Source: Fibrobacterota bacterium
GTDB taxonomy: Bacteria > Fibrobacterota > Chitinivibrionia > Chitinivibrionales > Chitinispirillaceae
DNA length: 64,000 nucleotides
Assembly: GCA_023436205.1 (NCBI GenBank)
Contig: JAEZKC010000016.1
Span: 62,001-126,000, forward strand
Direction: 5' to 3'
This document shows positions 26,914 to 35,160 of this stretch, piece after piece. The translations under genes were made by a program, and so were the position numbers. Below the pieces are notes generated by a model, which worked only from the letters and a program-made list of their open reading frames with translations, made no database searches and was not told the DNA's origin. Each line of letters starts with the position of its first letter. Position 1 is the first letter of the stretch.

Positions 26914-27720
26914 TTACACTTCAGCTGCTAAATGGTGCTCTTCTTCTGAGCACAGAGCCGCTGCCCGTTTTTTAGAAGCGTAGCGCTTGTCACGTTCCCG
27001 CCGCACATGGCTACAATAATACTGCTTATAGTATTCCAGATTGTCGATGAATGCGGCGTGGGCAAATCGCTTGATCATTTTCTGCTCGCGGATACAAAGT
27101 GTCAGAAGGCTCCTCTGGCGGTCAACTGCCGCGTTTTCCGGTTTGCCGTTGCGAAGGATCAGCCCCTGCATTCTCAAAAGCGCAACCGCACGATTGCCGG
27201 CTTGCTCAAGAAAATCACCATCAACCAGCACCCCTCCGGGCTTAATCCATGCAGCAACTGAGGGGTAATCGTTTATAAGAGATACCAGATTAAGGTTGCA
27301 CGTAAGAAGTTTATTTCTTCCGTTACCAGCAAGCCAGCCGCGCACAAGACGAGTGAGATTCGGATCATTTGCTTCAAGGATGATTGCAGAGGCCACCTCC
27401 TTGAGAACTTTTCTGTCATTCAGGGCCAATTGCATCAGCTCATCAAAGTCGGCTATAACCCGGGGAGTATTGAGAAGGGCGATAGTGCGATCTCGGCAGG
27501 CGTCGAGAAGATTGTCATAGAGCGCCTGGATGAGGATCATCTTTCCCCAGTCAAAACCGGATCTCTCGAGCTGCTCCCGATCAACCTTCGCCTGAGAAAT
27601 AGTTCCAGCAAACTCCGCAACGAACTGATCGACGGTCATTGACGGGCGAATGTACTCTTTTTCCGGCAGTTCTGCAATGCTGCGCTCGATCTGTTCCTGA
27701 ATGTCAGATGCTACGCTCAT
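26914..27720 (-). CDS. Unrecognised soluble helical protein
   Basis: 268 residues, no signal or membrane segment. Predominantly helical, with a central VRGWLAGNGRNKLLTCNLNLVSLINDYPSVAAWIKPGGVLVDGDFLEQAGNRAV and a basic C-terminal stretch (SHVRRERDKRYASKKRAA). No family was recognised. ATG 27720 with AAGGAAAA upstream. It lies alone between the repeat region and another unrecognised gene. Confidence 0.6.
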   Translation of the reverse strand: MSVASDIQEQIERSIAELPEKEYIRPSMTVDQFVAEFAGTISQAKVDREQLERSGFDWGKMILIQALYDNLLDACRDRTIALLNTPRVIADFDELMQLALNDRKVLKEVASAIILEANDPNLTRLVRGWLAGNGRNKLLTCNLNLVSLINDYPSVAAWIKPGGVLVDGDFLEQAGNRAVALLRMQGLILRNGKPENAAVDRQRSLLTLCIREQKMIKRFAHAAFIDNLEYYKQYYCSHVRRERDKRYASKKRAAALCSEEEHHLAAEV

Positions 27721-28045
27721 ACATTTTCCTTTTCGCTCTATTTAACAGCAGTGGCAGGCCATCCTAAAAGTGTGGTGTCGATCGGTCGATGTTATACTTT
27801 TCCGGATTGTTAACTACGAAACCAGAATATGCATTATGTTTATTAATATTTGCTGATCCAGCCATTACGATTACATTTTATAAACTAACATCAGGTAAAA
27901 GGGTGCGCAAAGTTTTTCTTGTTTTTTAAGGTGACAGGGCCGAAATACAACGCAATAAAAATGAAAGTATGTGAACTATTATTTACAACGGAATGCAGAA
28001 AAAGATCTCGGAAGGTGTTTTAACTAGCAGCAAAACACCTGAACT
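27721..28045. other. AT-rich intergenic region, 325 bp
   Basis: Contains a stem-loop, AGGTGTTTT (28013-28021)/AAAACACCT (28032-28040), starting 5 nt beyond the stop of the 28.0-29.2 kb gene and without a U run. The rest shows no ORF or known motif. Confidence 0.65.
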
Positions 28046-29167
28046 TTACCTGCCGCATGGTTCATTCTTAATCAGCATTTCGCTTGCTTCCAGCCGCTTA
28101 AGCATTATATCCTTTAATTCCTCTTTGCTCATTTCAAAATGCTTGACGGTAAGTGGCAACCTGTCCTTGAGGTCTGCATTATTCATAGCCGACTCATAGG
28201 AACTTAGCTTTTCTAAACCCATGTAATCTTTTGACGTGCGATCAAGGTTCAGAGCAGTACTGAGACTGTCCCCTTCAGGTGTCCCATCATAGGTTATGAA
28301 CAGAAAAGTACGCAGGACAAGACAACTGCCGGAGAAAGTGCATACAAAGTAGCCGAACTTCTCACCATTCATTCTGTATTCCAGCAGATACTTGCCTTCA
28401 AACGGAGCGAGAACACCCCTTCTCACAGACTTAGAAAGATAATACCTCAAATTTGGCCGCTTGAGAATGTCAATCCGCTTTTCCAAAGCTTCCAACGCGT
28501 GATTCTGTATGTACACTGCGTATGACCAATTGCTGTAAGATATAGTGCCCCATTGAATCTCCCCGCCACCATGACACCATCCGACTCTGTAAGCTTTTCT
28601 AGGCGCTCCATCCAGAATGAATTCCCGTTCCTGTGCTTTTTTCACTCTGATAAGAATGCTAAAAGGACAACATTGACTTTTTTCGTATTCATACAGAGGC
28701 TCAAATCCAAAGAGAACTGTATTAAAGTCGCATTCACGAACTACAATGGTCATAACCACCTGAAAAAGCAGTGTAAAAGTGTTGCAGGAGTTTTCCTTGT
28801 AAATAGTATCCAGTTTCTCCGCTATGCCCTTAAGCCATACTTCATCCTTATGCTTTTCTATTCTGACAAAGGTCATCACCAAAGTAAGCGCGGTAAAAAA
28901 TGTATTCAGTGAAATGGGTTCCTTAATAGTTTTACTGGTATACATGAATTTTTTAATTTCATTCTGTATTGTTTTCCTGAGTTTTTCACATTTAGAAGGA
29001 TCTACCATGTCACCTTGAAATTTCACCTTAATCGTACTATCAACCAGCAAGGAATAGGCTTTTTGCAGGCCCATATTGACAAAATTCTTGTAGAGATGAC
29101 CTAACCCGATGGACCTGAGCAGCCTTTTAAACAGGTCAGAATGCAAATCTTTTCCCTTGAGGTTCAT
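28046..29167 (-). CDS. Unrecognised 373-residue protein, AT-rich
   Basis: No signal peptide. N-terminal half is helical and lysine-rich, with a hydrophobic stretch TFFTALTLVMTFVRI and TFTLLFQVVMTIVVRECDF; the C-terminal half is mixed (YRVGWCHGGGEIQWGTISYSNWSYAVYIQ; YFVCTFSGSCLVLRTFLFITYDG). Base composition looks richer in A/T than its neighbours, which could mean recent acquisition. No family or catalytic motif recognised. Confidence 0.55.
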   Translation of the reverse strand: MNLKGKDLHSDLFKRLLRSIGLGHLYKNFVNMGLQKAYSLLVDSTIKVKFQGDMVDPSKCEKLRKTIQNEIKKFMYTSKTIKEPISLNTFFTALTLVMTFVRIEKHKDEVWLKGIAEKLDTIYKENSCNTFTLLFQVVMTIVVRECDFNTVLFGFEPLYEYEKSQCCPFSILIRVKKAQEREFILDGAPRKAYRVGWCHGGGEIQWGTISYSNWSYAVYIQNHALEALEKRIDILKRPNLRYYLSKSVRRGVLAPFEGKYLLEYRMNGEKFGYFVCTFSGSCLVLRTFLFITYDGTPEGDSLSTALNLDRTSKDYMGLEKLSSYESAMNNADLKDRLPLTVKHFEMSKEELKDIMLKRLEASEMLIKNEPCGR

Positions 29168-29221
29168 TTAACCCCCTGGCTTGGATGATGGAGATTATAA
29201 TATGATTGTGGCAATTACTGT

Positions 29222-29256
29222 CCAAAACCTTGTTTCAGAACGAAACAAGGTTTTGG
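29222..29256. terminator. 15-bp perfect stem-loop
   Basis: CCAAAACCTTGTTTC (29222-29236) pairs perfectly with GAAACAAGGTTTTGG (29242-29256), loop AGAAC. It lies 14 nt behind the stop of the 64-residue ORF. A CTTTTATATA run follows on the plus strand; there is no U tract on the minus strand. Direction uncertain. Confidence 0.55.
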
Positions 29257-29270
29257 CTTTTATATACAAA

Positions 29271-29465
29271 TTAAACTTTAGGAAAAGAAAAAGTAAAGCG
29301 AATGCCTCGATTGTCCACCAGAAGGGTAGAATAGAGAGAATCGGAGTCTCTTATTCGTGATTGACAGACTCCGATGACTATTTTTGAAAATGTGGCAATG
29401 CGAGAGAGGATGATGGTGGCCTGTGAGGCGTCTTCGCCGTTAACAAAAACAATCGCAAGATACAT
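29271..29465 (-). CDS. Small 64-residue protein, possibly ferredoxin-like fold
   Basis: MYLAIVFVNGEDASQATIILSRIATFSKIVIGVCQSRI then YSTLLVDNRGIRFTFSFPK: a beta-alpha-beta-beta order as in small ACT-like regulators such as the TM1266 type, but similarity is weak. Ribosome-binding site is poor (GGGTAGC). It starts 30 nt after the terminator that ends the structured RNA candidate, so that RNA could be its leader. Confidence 0.4.
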   Translation of the reverse strand: MYLAIVFVNGEDASQATIILSRIATFSKIVIGVCQSRIRDSDSLYSTLLVDNRGIRFTFSFPKV

Positions 29466-29494
29466 AAGTAAAGCTACCCGTCAAGTGTAAAAAA

Positions 29495-29538
29495 CAAAAA
29501 AGCTCCCCTGCCCTCTTCACTTCTAGGGGGTTTTAGCT
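29495..29538 (-). terminator. Intrinsic terminator of the structured RNA candidate
   Basis: On the minus strand AGCT-AAAA-CCCCCT (29538-29525) pairs with AGGGG-AGCT (29509-29501) and is followed by six T then G and more T. Confidence 0.7.
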
Positions 29539-29700
29539 TCGGTCAGACAAGTAAATCCCGGTCTGTTTATGCAAGGGAACCAAGCCCGCTACGAGCGCGA
29601 CAGAATCAGCACCTAACAGCAAAACTCACGATTTGCTGGAACCACCCCGATGCTGCTCCATCCCAACCGGATTCATCCGATTCGAACAGCCTATACCTCA
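29501..29700 (-). ncRNA. Structured RNA candidate of about 200 nt (identity unknown)
   Basis: On the minus strand several nested or adjacent stems can be drawn: CGGA-TGAA-TCCG tetraloop; CAGCATC/GGTGCTG enclosing CAGCAAA/TTTGCTG; CGCT-CGT-AGCG; CAGAC/GTCTG; and a possible closing pairing GGT..AG/CT..ACC; then the terminator. It does not match tmRNA, RNase P, SRP RNA or a cobalamin riboswitch in the motifs I could check. It might be a 6S-type RNA, a riboswitch for the 64-residue ORF, or a regulatory RNA. It lies in the divergent gap before lapA. Confidence 0.4.
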
Positions 29701-29769
29701 GAGTGGAGCACTATTTGCTTCATAAAAGAGGAAACGTATGATTGAACACAGCAGAAAGAGTCTCGGCCA

Positions 29770-29985
29770 ATGAAAAAAGCGAAAGTCGTGACTCTCTGGA
29801 TTGTGAGTCTTCTGCTTCTGGTGTTTATCGTGCAGAACACATCCTCTGTACGTGCCCGCTTTTTCTGGTTCACCGCAGATGTTCCGGTGATAGTTCTTCT
29901 TGTTTTTGCCGCCGCTGGCGGTTTCATTTCCGGAATTCTCGTCGCCTTAGTCATAGAAAGCAGAGCAAACAAAAGCAGGCAATAA
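29770..29985 (+). CDS. LapA-domain (DUF1049) membrane protein
   Basis: 71 residues with two membrane segments, VVTLWIVSLLLLVFIVQNT and VPVIVLLVFAAAGGFISGILVALVIE, and the family features I-x-Q-N-T and a basic C-terminus. LapA-type proteins act with LapB in envelope/LPS assembly control in E. coli; that role is not shown here. Ribosome-binding site weak. 57 bp upstream of the first B12 radical SAM gene. Confidence 0.8.
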   Translation: MKKAKVVTLWIVSLLLLVFIVQNTSSVRARFFWFTADVPVIVLLVFAAAGGFISGILVALVIESRANKSRQ

Positions 29986-30042
29986 AAGGTAGCAAGCATA
30001 AACAGAACTCTTAAATTCCTTCTGTTACGGAGAATTATCCTT

Positions 30043-31494
30043 ATGCGTCTAATACTGATCAATCCCAGCAACCCCCTGGTGAGCACTGTAAAGTCTCGCG
30101 AAAACCGCTGGAACAGGTACGTTGTCTGGAAACCTCTGGGGCTTCTGGTGCTGGCCGGTCTCACTCCTGAGGAGTGGGAAATCACGCTTATTGATGAGAA
30201 TCTGTCCGTACCGGATTACGAATCGATCCCCCGGCCCGACCTGGTCGGCATTACCGCCTTTACCTCCCATGCCACCCGGGCGTATGAAATCGCTGCGGGC
30301 TTCCGCAACCTGAATATTCCGGTTGTCATGGGTGGCATCCACGCCAGCATGTGCCCGCAGGAAGCTATGGAGCGCGTCGATGCGGTAGTCAAAGGTGAAG
30401 CAGAAAGTGTCTGGGCGGATGTTCTGAGAGATTGTCGAAGCGGTACACTGAAAAAACTTTACCAGGGTGTCCGGGTCGACCTTAGTGAAATGCCAGCAGC
30501 CCGGCATGATTTGTTGTCAAAAGGATACCACTTCGGTTCAATCCAGACATCGCGAGGGTGCCCTCTGGGCTGCAGTTTCTGCAGTGTCACTGCTTTCAAT
30601 GGCGGAAAGTTCAGACGCCGGCCGGTTGACAGTGTCATTCAGGAATTCAGGAAGATCCCTGAAAAGGATATCCTTATTGTGGATGATAATCTTATAGGGA
30701 CCCGGAAAGAGCACATCGAGTACACGAAAACACTTCTTCGCGAGATGATTGCGGCAAAATTGGGTAAGAGGTGGATCGCACAGGTTACCATCAATATGGC
30801 AGATGACGAGGAGCTGCTTGCTCTGGCCAAAAAAGCAGGATGTACAGGCGTATTCATCGGGTTCGAATCGGTGTCTGCGGAAGGGCTTTCAGAGGTCAGT
30901 AAAAAGTTTTCCATCCGCTCTTCAAGCCGCATGAGGGATTCTGTAAGGCGCATTCAGAAATACGGAATATGCGTACTCGGCTCCTTCATTCTCGGGCTTG
31001 ATATTGATGGAAAAGGCAGCGGTGAACAGATCGCCCTGACAGCCAAGGCCTATGAGCTGGATGTTCTCAATGTGATGGTTCTCACACCACTGCCGGGTAC
31101 ACGACTGTGGAACACCATGGAAGCGGAAAATAGAATGATTCACCGGGTTTTCCCCCGTGACTGGAAGTACTTTACGCTCACCTTTCCGGTTGCCCGTTAT
31201 AAAAACCTTACATGGGAAGAGATAGCGGCTGAAAGGGAAAGCAGTTACCGGATTTTCTACTCTTACGCCAATATTCTGCGCCGGGTGATTCGCAGTATCC
31301 TGCACTGGGGGAAAGCCCCGGTGGTGCTGATAAGCAATCTTGTTTTCAGGAACAACACCTTGCGCCTCGACCGCTTGGCTTATGCAACGCTTGATTTGAC
31401 GCTGGACACGGCACCCGAATGCACATCAGCTAACAAAAATCACCAGACGTCATTCAGTGTTGATGATCCTTATTCAAAAGAAAATGCATCGTAG
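30043..31494 (+). CDS. B12-binding radical SAM protein 1
   Basis: 483 residues. A B12-binding-like Rossmann domain at about 1-140 (MRLILINPSNP, DLVGITAFTSHATRAYEIA, VVMGGIHAS), then a radical SAM domain with C173-PLG-C177-SF-C180, ILIVDDNLIGTRKEH and VFIGFESVSAEGLSE, and a C-terminal region rich in Arg/Tyr like DUF4070. Enzymes of this class methylate or rearrange unactivated carbons, often on lipids. Substrate unknown. Probably one transcript with enzyme I (31-nt gap). Confidence 0.86.
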   Translation: MRLILINPSNPLVSTVKSRENRWNRYVVWKPLGLLVLAGLTPEEWEITLIDENLSVPDYESIPRPDLVGITAFTSHATRAYEIAAGFRNLNIPVVMGGIHASMCPQEAMERVDAVVKGEAESVWADVLRDCRSGTLKKLYQGVRVDLSEMPAARHDLLSKGYHFGSIQTSRGCPLGCSFCSVTAFNGGKFRRRPVDSVIQEFRKIPEKDILIVDDNLIGTRKEHIEYTKTLLREMIAAKLGKRWIAQVTINMADDEELLALAKKAGCTGVFIGFESVSAEGLSEVSKKFSIRSSSRMRDSVRRIQKYGICVLGSFILGLDIDGKGSGEQIALTAKAYELDVLNVMVLTPLPGTRLWNTMEAENRMIHRVFPRDWKYFTLTFPVARYKNLTWEEIAAERESSYRIFYSYANILRRVIRSILHWGKAPVVLISNLVFRNNTLRLDRLAYATLDLTLDTAPECTSANKNHQTSFSVDDPYSKENAS

Positions 31495-31525
31495 AGAGAT
31501 CATTCTTTGAGCCGTCGGGAAGACT

Positions 31526-33175
31526 ATGCCTGAACAAATAATAATACGGGGAAAGTCAATATCGCCGGGATTGGCGGAAGGGAAAGTCCATGTGCACCGG
31601 ACATTGCTGGGCCCCTTAGATGCGGCACCCCAAGGGAAAGACAGGCTTAGCATTGAAGAAGAGCTTGGGCATCTGGACAATGCCACTCTGAAGATCACCA
31701 ATGATCTCCTGTCACTGGCAACACATGTGGAAAAGGAGATCGATACTCGGTTGTCCAAAGTCTTCGAGGTGCATCAGCTTCTGCTCAATGATGCTTCCTT
31801 GAGAAGGGAATTGAGACAGGAGATCGAGAACAATCTGGTGAGTGCCGGCAGTGCCGTGAAGACCGTATTTCTTCGTTGGGAGAAGCGTTTCATGAGTATG
31901 GAATCTCAAATTGCCCGAAGTAAGAGTGATGACCTTCGCGATATCGAGATCCGCTTGAGGAATGCACTTGCGGGGATCACGGTGCACCCGCTTGAGGAAA
32001 TCCCCTTGGGCTGTGTACTTGTCACATCCCGCCTGTTACCGTCTGATACCGTTTTTCTCATCGGTCGCTCCACGGCAGCGGTTTTACTGGAGTACGGGAG
32101 CATCGGCTCTCATGCTGCTCTTTTTGCTCGCGAAATAGGGTTGCCGTGTATCTCGGGAATTGCCAATCTGCAATCAATTGTTCCCGAGGGGGAACTTGCA
32201 TTGGTTGATGCGGATACCGGAACGGTCACGGTCCGCCCTGAGGAAGGGCAGGTTACTGCCTTTAGAAAAAAGGTTCGTGAGAAGGAGCAAGCTAGCGTAC
32301 ATGCACGGGCACAGGCCCTTGAGCCGGCCGTAACAAAGGACGGTGTCAGAATCTCTGTACTGGCCAACGTCGGGAATAAGGAGGATACCAATACTGCAAT
32401 GGCCAATGGAGCCGAGGGGGTCGGGTTGTACCGCATGGAGCGTACTTACCTGGGGAGAATTTCCCCGCCCGACGAGAATGAATTGCTCCAGGAGATGCGC
32501 CAGACCCTTGGAGCTGCCCGTGGGCATACTGTCTGCGTACGGCTGCTTGATATTGGAGCCGATAAACCGTTGCCTTATCTGGAATTCATGGCAGAATCCA
32601 ATCCCTCACTGGGGCGCAGAGGCATTCGCCTGCTGCGGGAATACCCCCAGTTGCTCACAACTCATCTGCGGGCAGTTCTGGAACTTTCCCGGGAGTTCGA
32701 CGTTTCTCTTCTGATCCCCATGGTGACCACTCCCGATGATGTAGCTGTGGTGAGAGACTACCTCACCCAGCTCGGTGCCCAACTTTCCATCTCTCCTCTT
32801 CCAAGACTGGGAGCAATGATCGAAACTCCAGCCGCAGCCCTTTCGGCCCGCGAGATATTAAGGTATGCGGATTTCCTGAGTTTCGGCACCAACGATCTGA
32901 CACAGTATTCGTTTGCCGCCGATCGGGAGAATGCGGCAGTGGGGATGTATTTCAACGATGCATCGGATGTCATTTTCAGACTGTTGAGAATCGTCCATGA
33001 TGATCTTCCGGAAATGCCTCTTTCCATATGCGGCGAACTCGGGGGGCGACCCCAGCACATCGCCCGGCTTCTGCAGTGTGGAATCAAAACGTTCAGTGTG
33101 GCCCCGCCACTGGTGCCAGCAGTCAAAGAAGTTATACGGAAATCAGTTTACGGCAAAAGTAGTTCAGGCCTATGA
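31526..33175 (+). CDS. PTS enzyme I homologue (PEP-protein phosphotransferase)
   Basis: 549 residues. PEP-dependent phosphotransfer enzyme. N-terminal swivel domain with the phospho-histidine H196 in GSIGSHAALFAR (usual GGRTSH altered to GSIGSH); PEP-binding barrel with VGLYRMER (usual RTE altered to RME), CVRLLDIGADKPLPY, MIETPAAA, SFGTNDLTQYSFAADREN and C502 in ICGELGG. All main PEP-site residues appear kept. No HPr or EII gene is in the window, so partner and role are unknown. It lies between two B12 radical SAM genes, an unusual place for ptsI. Confidence 0.88.
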   Translation: MPEQIIIRGKSISPGLAEGKVHVHRTLLGPLDAAPQGKDRLSIEEELGHLDNATLKITNDLLSLATHVEKEIDTRLSKVFEVHQLLLNDASLRRELRQEIENNLVSAGSAVKTVFLRWEKRFMSMESQIARSKSDDLRDIEIRLRNALAGITVHPLEEIPLGCVLVTSRLLPSDTVFLIGRSTAAVLLEYGSIGSHAALFAREIGLPCISGIANLQSIVPEGELALVDADTGTVTVRPEEGQVTAFRKKVREKEQASVHARAQALEPAVTKDGVRISVLANVGNKEDTNTAMANGAEGVGLYRMERTYLGRISPPDENELLQEMRQTLGAARGHTVCVRLLDIGADKPLPYLEFMAESNPSLGRRGIRLLREYPQLLTTHLRAVLELSREFDVSLLIPMVTTPDDVAVVRDYLTQLGAQLSISPLPRLGAMIETPAAALSAREILRYADFLSFGTNDLTQYSFAADRENAAVGMYFNDASDVIFRLLRIVHDDLPEMPLSICGELGGRPQHIARLLQCGIKTFSVAPPLVPAVKEVIRKSVYGKSSSGL

Positions 33176-33262
33176 GTCAATGAATAGCATATAAGTGGTA
33201 CAGATTAATTCTTTAAATCTTCATAATGTAACACGCGCTAATACTAAGCAAGGACCTTATAA

Positions 33263-34780
33263 ATGAACGTGCTTCTTGTATACCCTCAATTTCCAGATAC
33301 CTTCTGGAGTTACAAGCATGCTCTGAAATTCGTGGGTAAGCGGGCTGTGCTTCCACCGCTCGGTCTGGTGACTGTTGCGGCCATGCTGCCGCCACACTTT
33401 GAGCTGCGTCTGGTTGATACCAATGTGCAGAAACTCACAGATAGAGATCTCTCCTGGGCCGACTGTGTGTTCATAAGCGCAATGATTGTCCAGCATGAAT
33501 CATCCCGGCAGATTATCGACAGATGCAGAAACTTCGGGCTGCGTATTGTTGCGGGAGGACCTCTTTTTACAAGTGATCATGAATCATTCGCATCTGTTGA
33601 TCACTTCGTGCTTAATGAGGCAGAACTGACCCTCCGCGCTTTTCTTGATGATCTTGCCCGGGGTGAACCCAGGCGGATCTATTCGTCCGACAGCTTCGCG
33701 GATATGCGTCAGACTCCTGTACCCAGATGGGAACTTCTCAATCTGAAGCGTTACGCCAACATGAGCGTCCAGTTTTCCCGCGGGTGCCCGTTTCAGTGCG
33801 ACTTCTGTAATGTAACTGCCCTGCTCGGTCACCGGGTGCGCACCAAGAGCTCACAGCAGATACTTGCCGAACTGGACGCGCTTTACAATTCAGGATGGCG
33901 CGACGACGTCTTCTTTGTTGATGATAACTTTATCGGAAACAAGGCACTACTCAAAAGAGACCTTCTGCCGGCCCTCATTAAATGGCGTAAGAATAAGAGA
34001 GGAATCCATTTTTACACCGAGGCATCCATAAATCTGGCCGATGATATAGAGCTTATGAAGCTAATGGTCGAAGCCGGTTTCTTCATGGTGTTTATCGGTA
34101 TCGAAACGCCGGAGGAGGAAAGTTTAACGGAGTGCGGCAAGCGGCAGAACGAAAACCGCGACCTTGTGGAAGACGTAAAGAGGATCCAGAGATCGGGGCT
34201 GGAGGTGCAGGCCGGTTTTATCGTGGGCTTTGATCATGATCAGCCATCAGTCTTTCAAAAGCAGATAGATTTCATTCAAAAAAGCGGAATTGTAACGGCG
34301 ATGGTTGGAATACTGCAGGCGATTCCGGGAACACGGCTGTATAAACGAATGGAAGTGGAAGGGCGTCTCTGCGGGGATTTCTCGGGCGATAATGTCGACA
34401 ACACGACCAACATTGTCCCTCGTATGGGTATTGATGTACTGCGGGATGGACATGCGCGAATTCTGCAGACAATCTATTCTTCGGAAAACTTTTACCAGCG
34501 AGTCAAGACTTTCTTATGTGAGCACAAGCCGGTCCGCAGAAACAAAGTTCTGCGCATCTGTCACCTTTTCGCTTTCGTGCGGTCACTATGGCAGTTCGGC
34601 ATTCTGAGCGAGGCAAGAGTGCATTTCTGGAAACTTCTGCTTTGGACCCGACGTACACGCACCGGTAATTTGCGGAATGTCATTTCGCTCTCAATCCACG
34701 GGTATCATTACCGTAAAATCTGCGAGCATCATAAACGTGATACACACCAGACAGTACAAGAAGAATGGCAGCATCAATAA
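33263..34780 (+). CDS. B12-binding radical SAM protein 2 (DUF4070-type)
   Basis: 505 residues with the same architecture as the protein at 30043: N-terminal B12-binding-like domain (MNVLLVYPQFP, DCVFISAMIVQ), radical SAM core with C175-PFQ-C179-DF-C182, VFFVDDNFIGNK, FMVFIGIETPEEESLTE and GFIVGFDHDQPSVF, and a DUF4070-like C-terminus. Members include the hopanoid methylases HpnP/HpnR, but nothing here proves that substrate. Overlaps gtrA-like gene by 16 bp. Confidence 0.86.
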   Translation: MNVLLVYPQFPDTFWSYKHALKFVGKRAVLPPLGLVTVAAMLPPHFELRLVDTNVQKLTDRDLSWADCVFISAMIVQHESSRQIIDRCRNFGLRIVAGGPLFTSDHESFASVDHFVLNEAELTLRAFLDDLARGEPRRIYSSDSFADMRQTPVPRWELLNLKRYANMSVQFSRGCPFQCDFCNVTALLGHRVRTKSSQQILAELDALYNSGWRDDVFFVDDNFIGNKALLKRDLLPALIKWRKNKRGIHFYTEASINLADDIELMKLMVEAGFFMVFIGIETPEEESLTECGKRQNENRDLVEDVKRIQRSGLEVQAGFIVGFDHDQPSVFQKQIDFIQKSGIVTAMVGILQAIPGTRLYKRMEVEGRLCGDFSGDNVDNTTNIVPRMGIDVLRDGHARILQTIYSSENFYQRVKTFLCEHKPVRRNKVLRICHLFAFVRSLWQFGILSEARVHFWKLLLWTRRTRTGNLRNVISLSIHGYHYRKICEHHKRDTHQTVQEEWQHQ

Positions 34781-35046
34781 AGAAGATAGCTCTCTTCCTG
34801 ATCAGTGCCGGGGTAACCGGACTGATCTATATTTCCGTGCATTTCCTTCTGGTGGAGGTATGGAACAGTAAGCTGTATGTCGGTGTTGCCGTTGCATACC
34901 TTGCCGCGATGTCCTTTTACTTTCTCATCAACAAACTCTTCATCTTTAGAAAAACAGTTGTGGTTCATCGTCTATTCCCTCAGATCCTTAAATTCGCTGT
35001 CATGCTGGTCGCCAATTATCTAATCACGTTCCCGCTCTGGCCATGA
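34765..35046 (+). CDS. GtrA-like membrane protein, shortened
   Basis: 93 residues with about three membrane segments (IALFLISAGVTGLIYISVHFL, LYVGVAVAYLAAMSFYFLIN, LKFAVMLVANYLITF). The motif N-K-x-F-I-F-R is as in GtrA flippase-like proteins, which are usually 120-130 residues with four segments. The fourth segment is missing: the frame closes at WP*, so it may be truncated or frameshifted. GtrA proteins take part in undecaprenyl-linked sugar transfer. Confidence 0.7.
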   Translation: MAASIKKIALFLISAGVTGLIYISVHFLLVEVWNSKLYVGVAVAYLAAMSFYFLINKLFIFRKTVVVHRLFPQILKFAVMLVANYLITFPLWP

Positions 35047-35115
35047 TCACATTTGGGAAATTCGACCACTCCGGCCGCTGCTGAATAGTGTGAAAAAGCC
35101 GTTCGATGTTCTCAG

Positions 35116-35137
35116 AAAAAAAAGCCTCTTCGGCTAT
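35116..35137 (-). terminator. Terminator of the KaiC-kinase operon
   Basis: On the minus strand AGCC-GAAGA-GGCT followed by seven T, 25 nt after the histidine kinase stop codon. Confidence 0.8.
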
Positions 35138-35160
35138 TCTAGTTCATCTTTATCAAACAT

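Noticed and set aside
29501..29700. Cobalamin riboswitch before the small ORF
   Set aside because: The conserved B12-box and associated core motifs were not found, despite nearby B12 enzymes.
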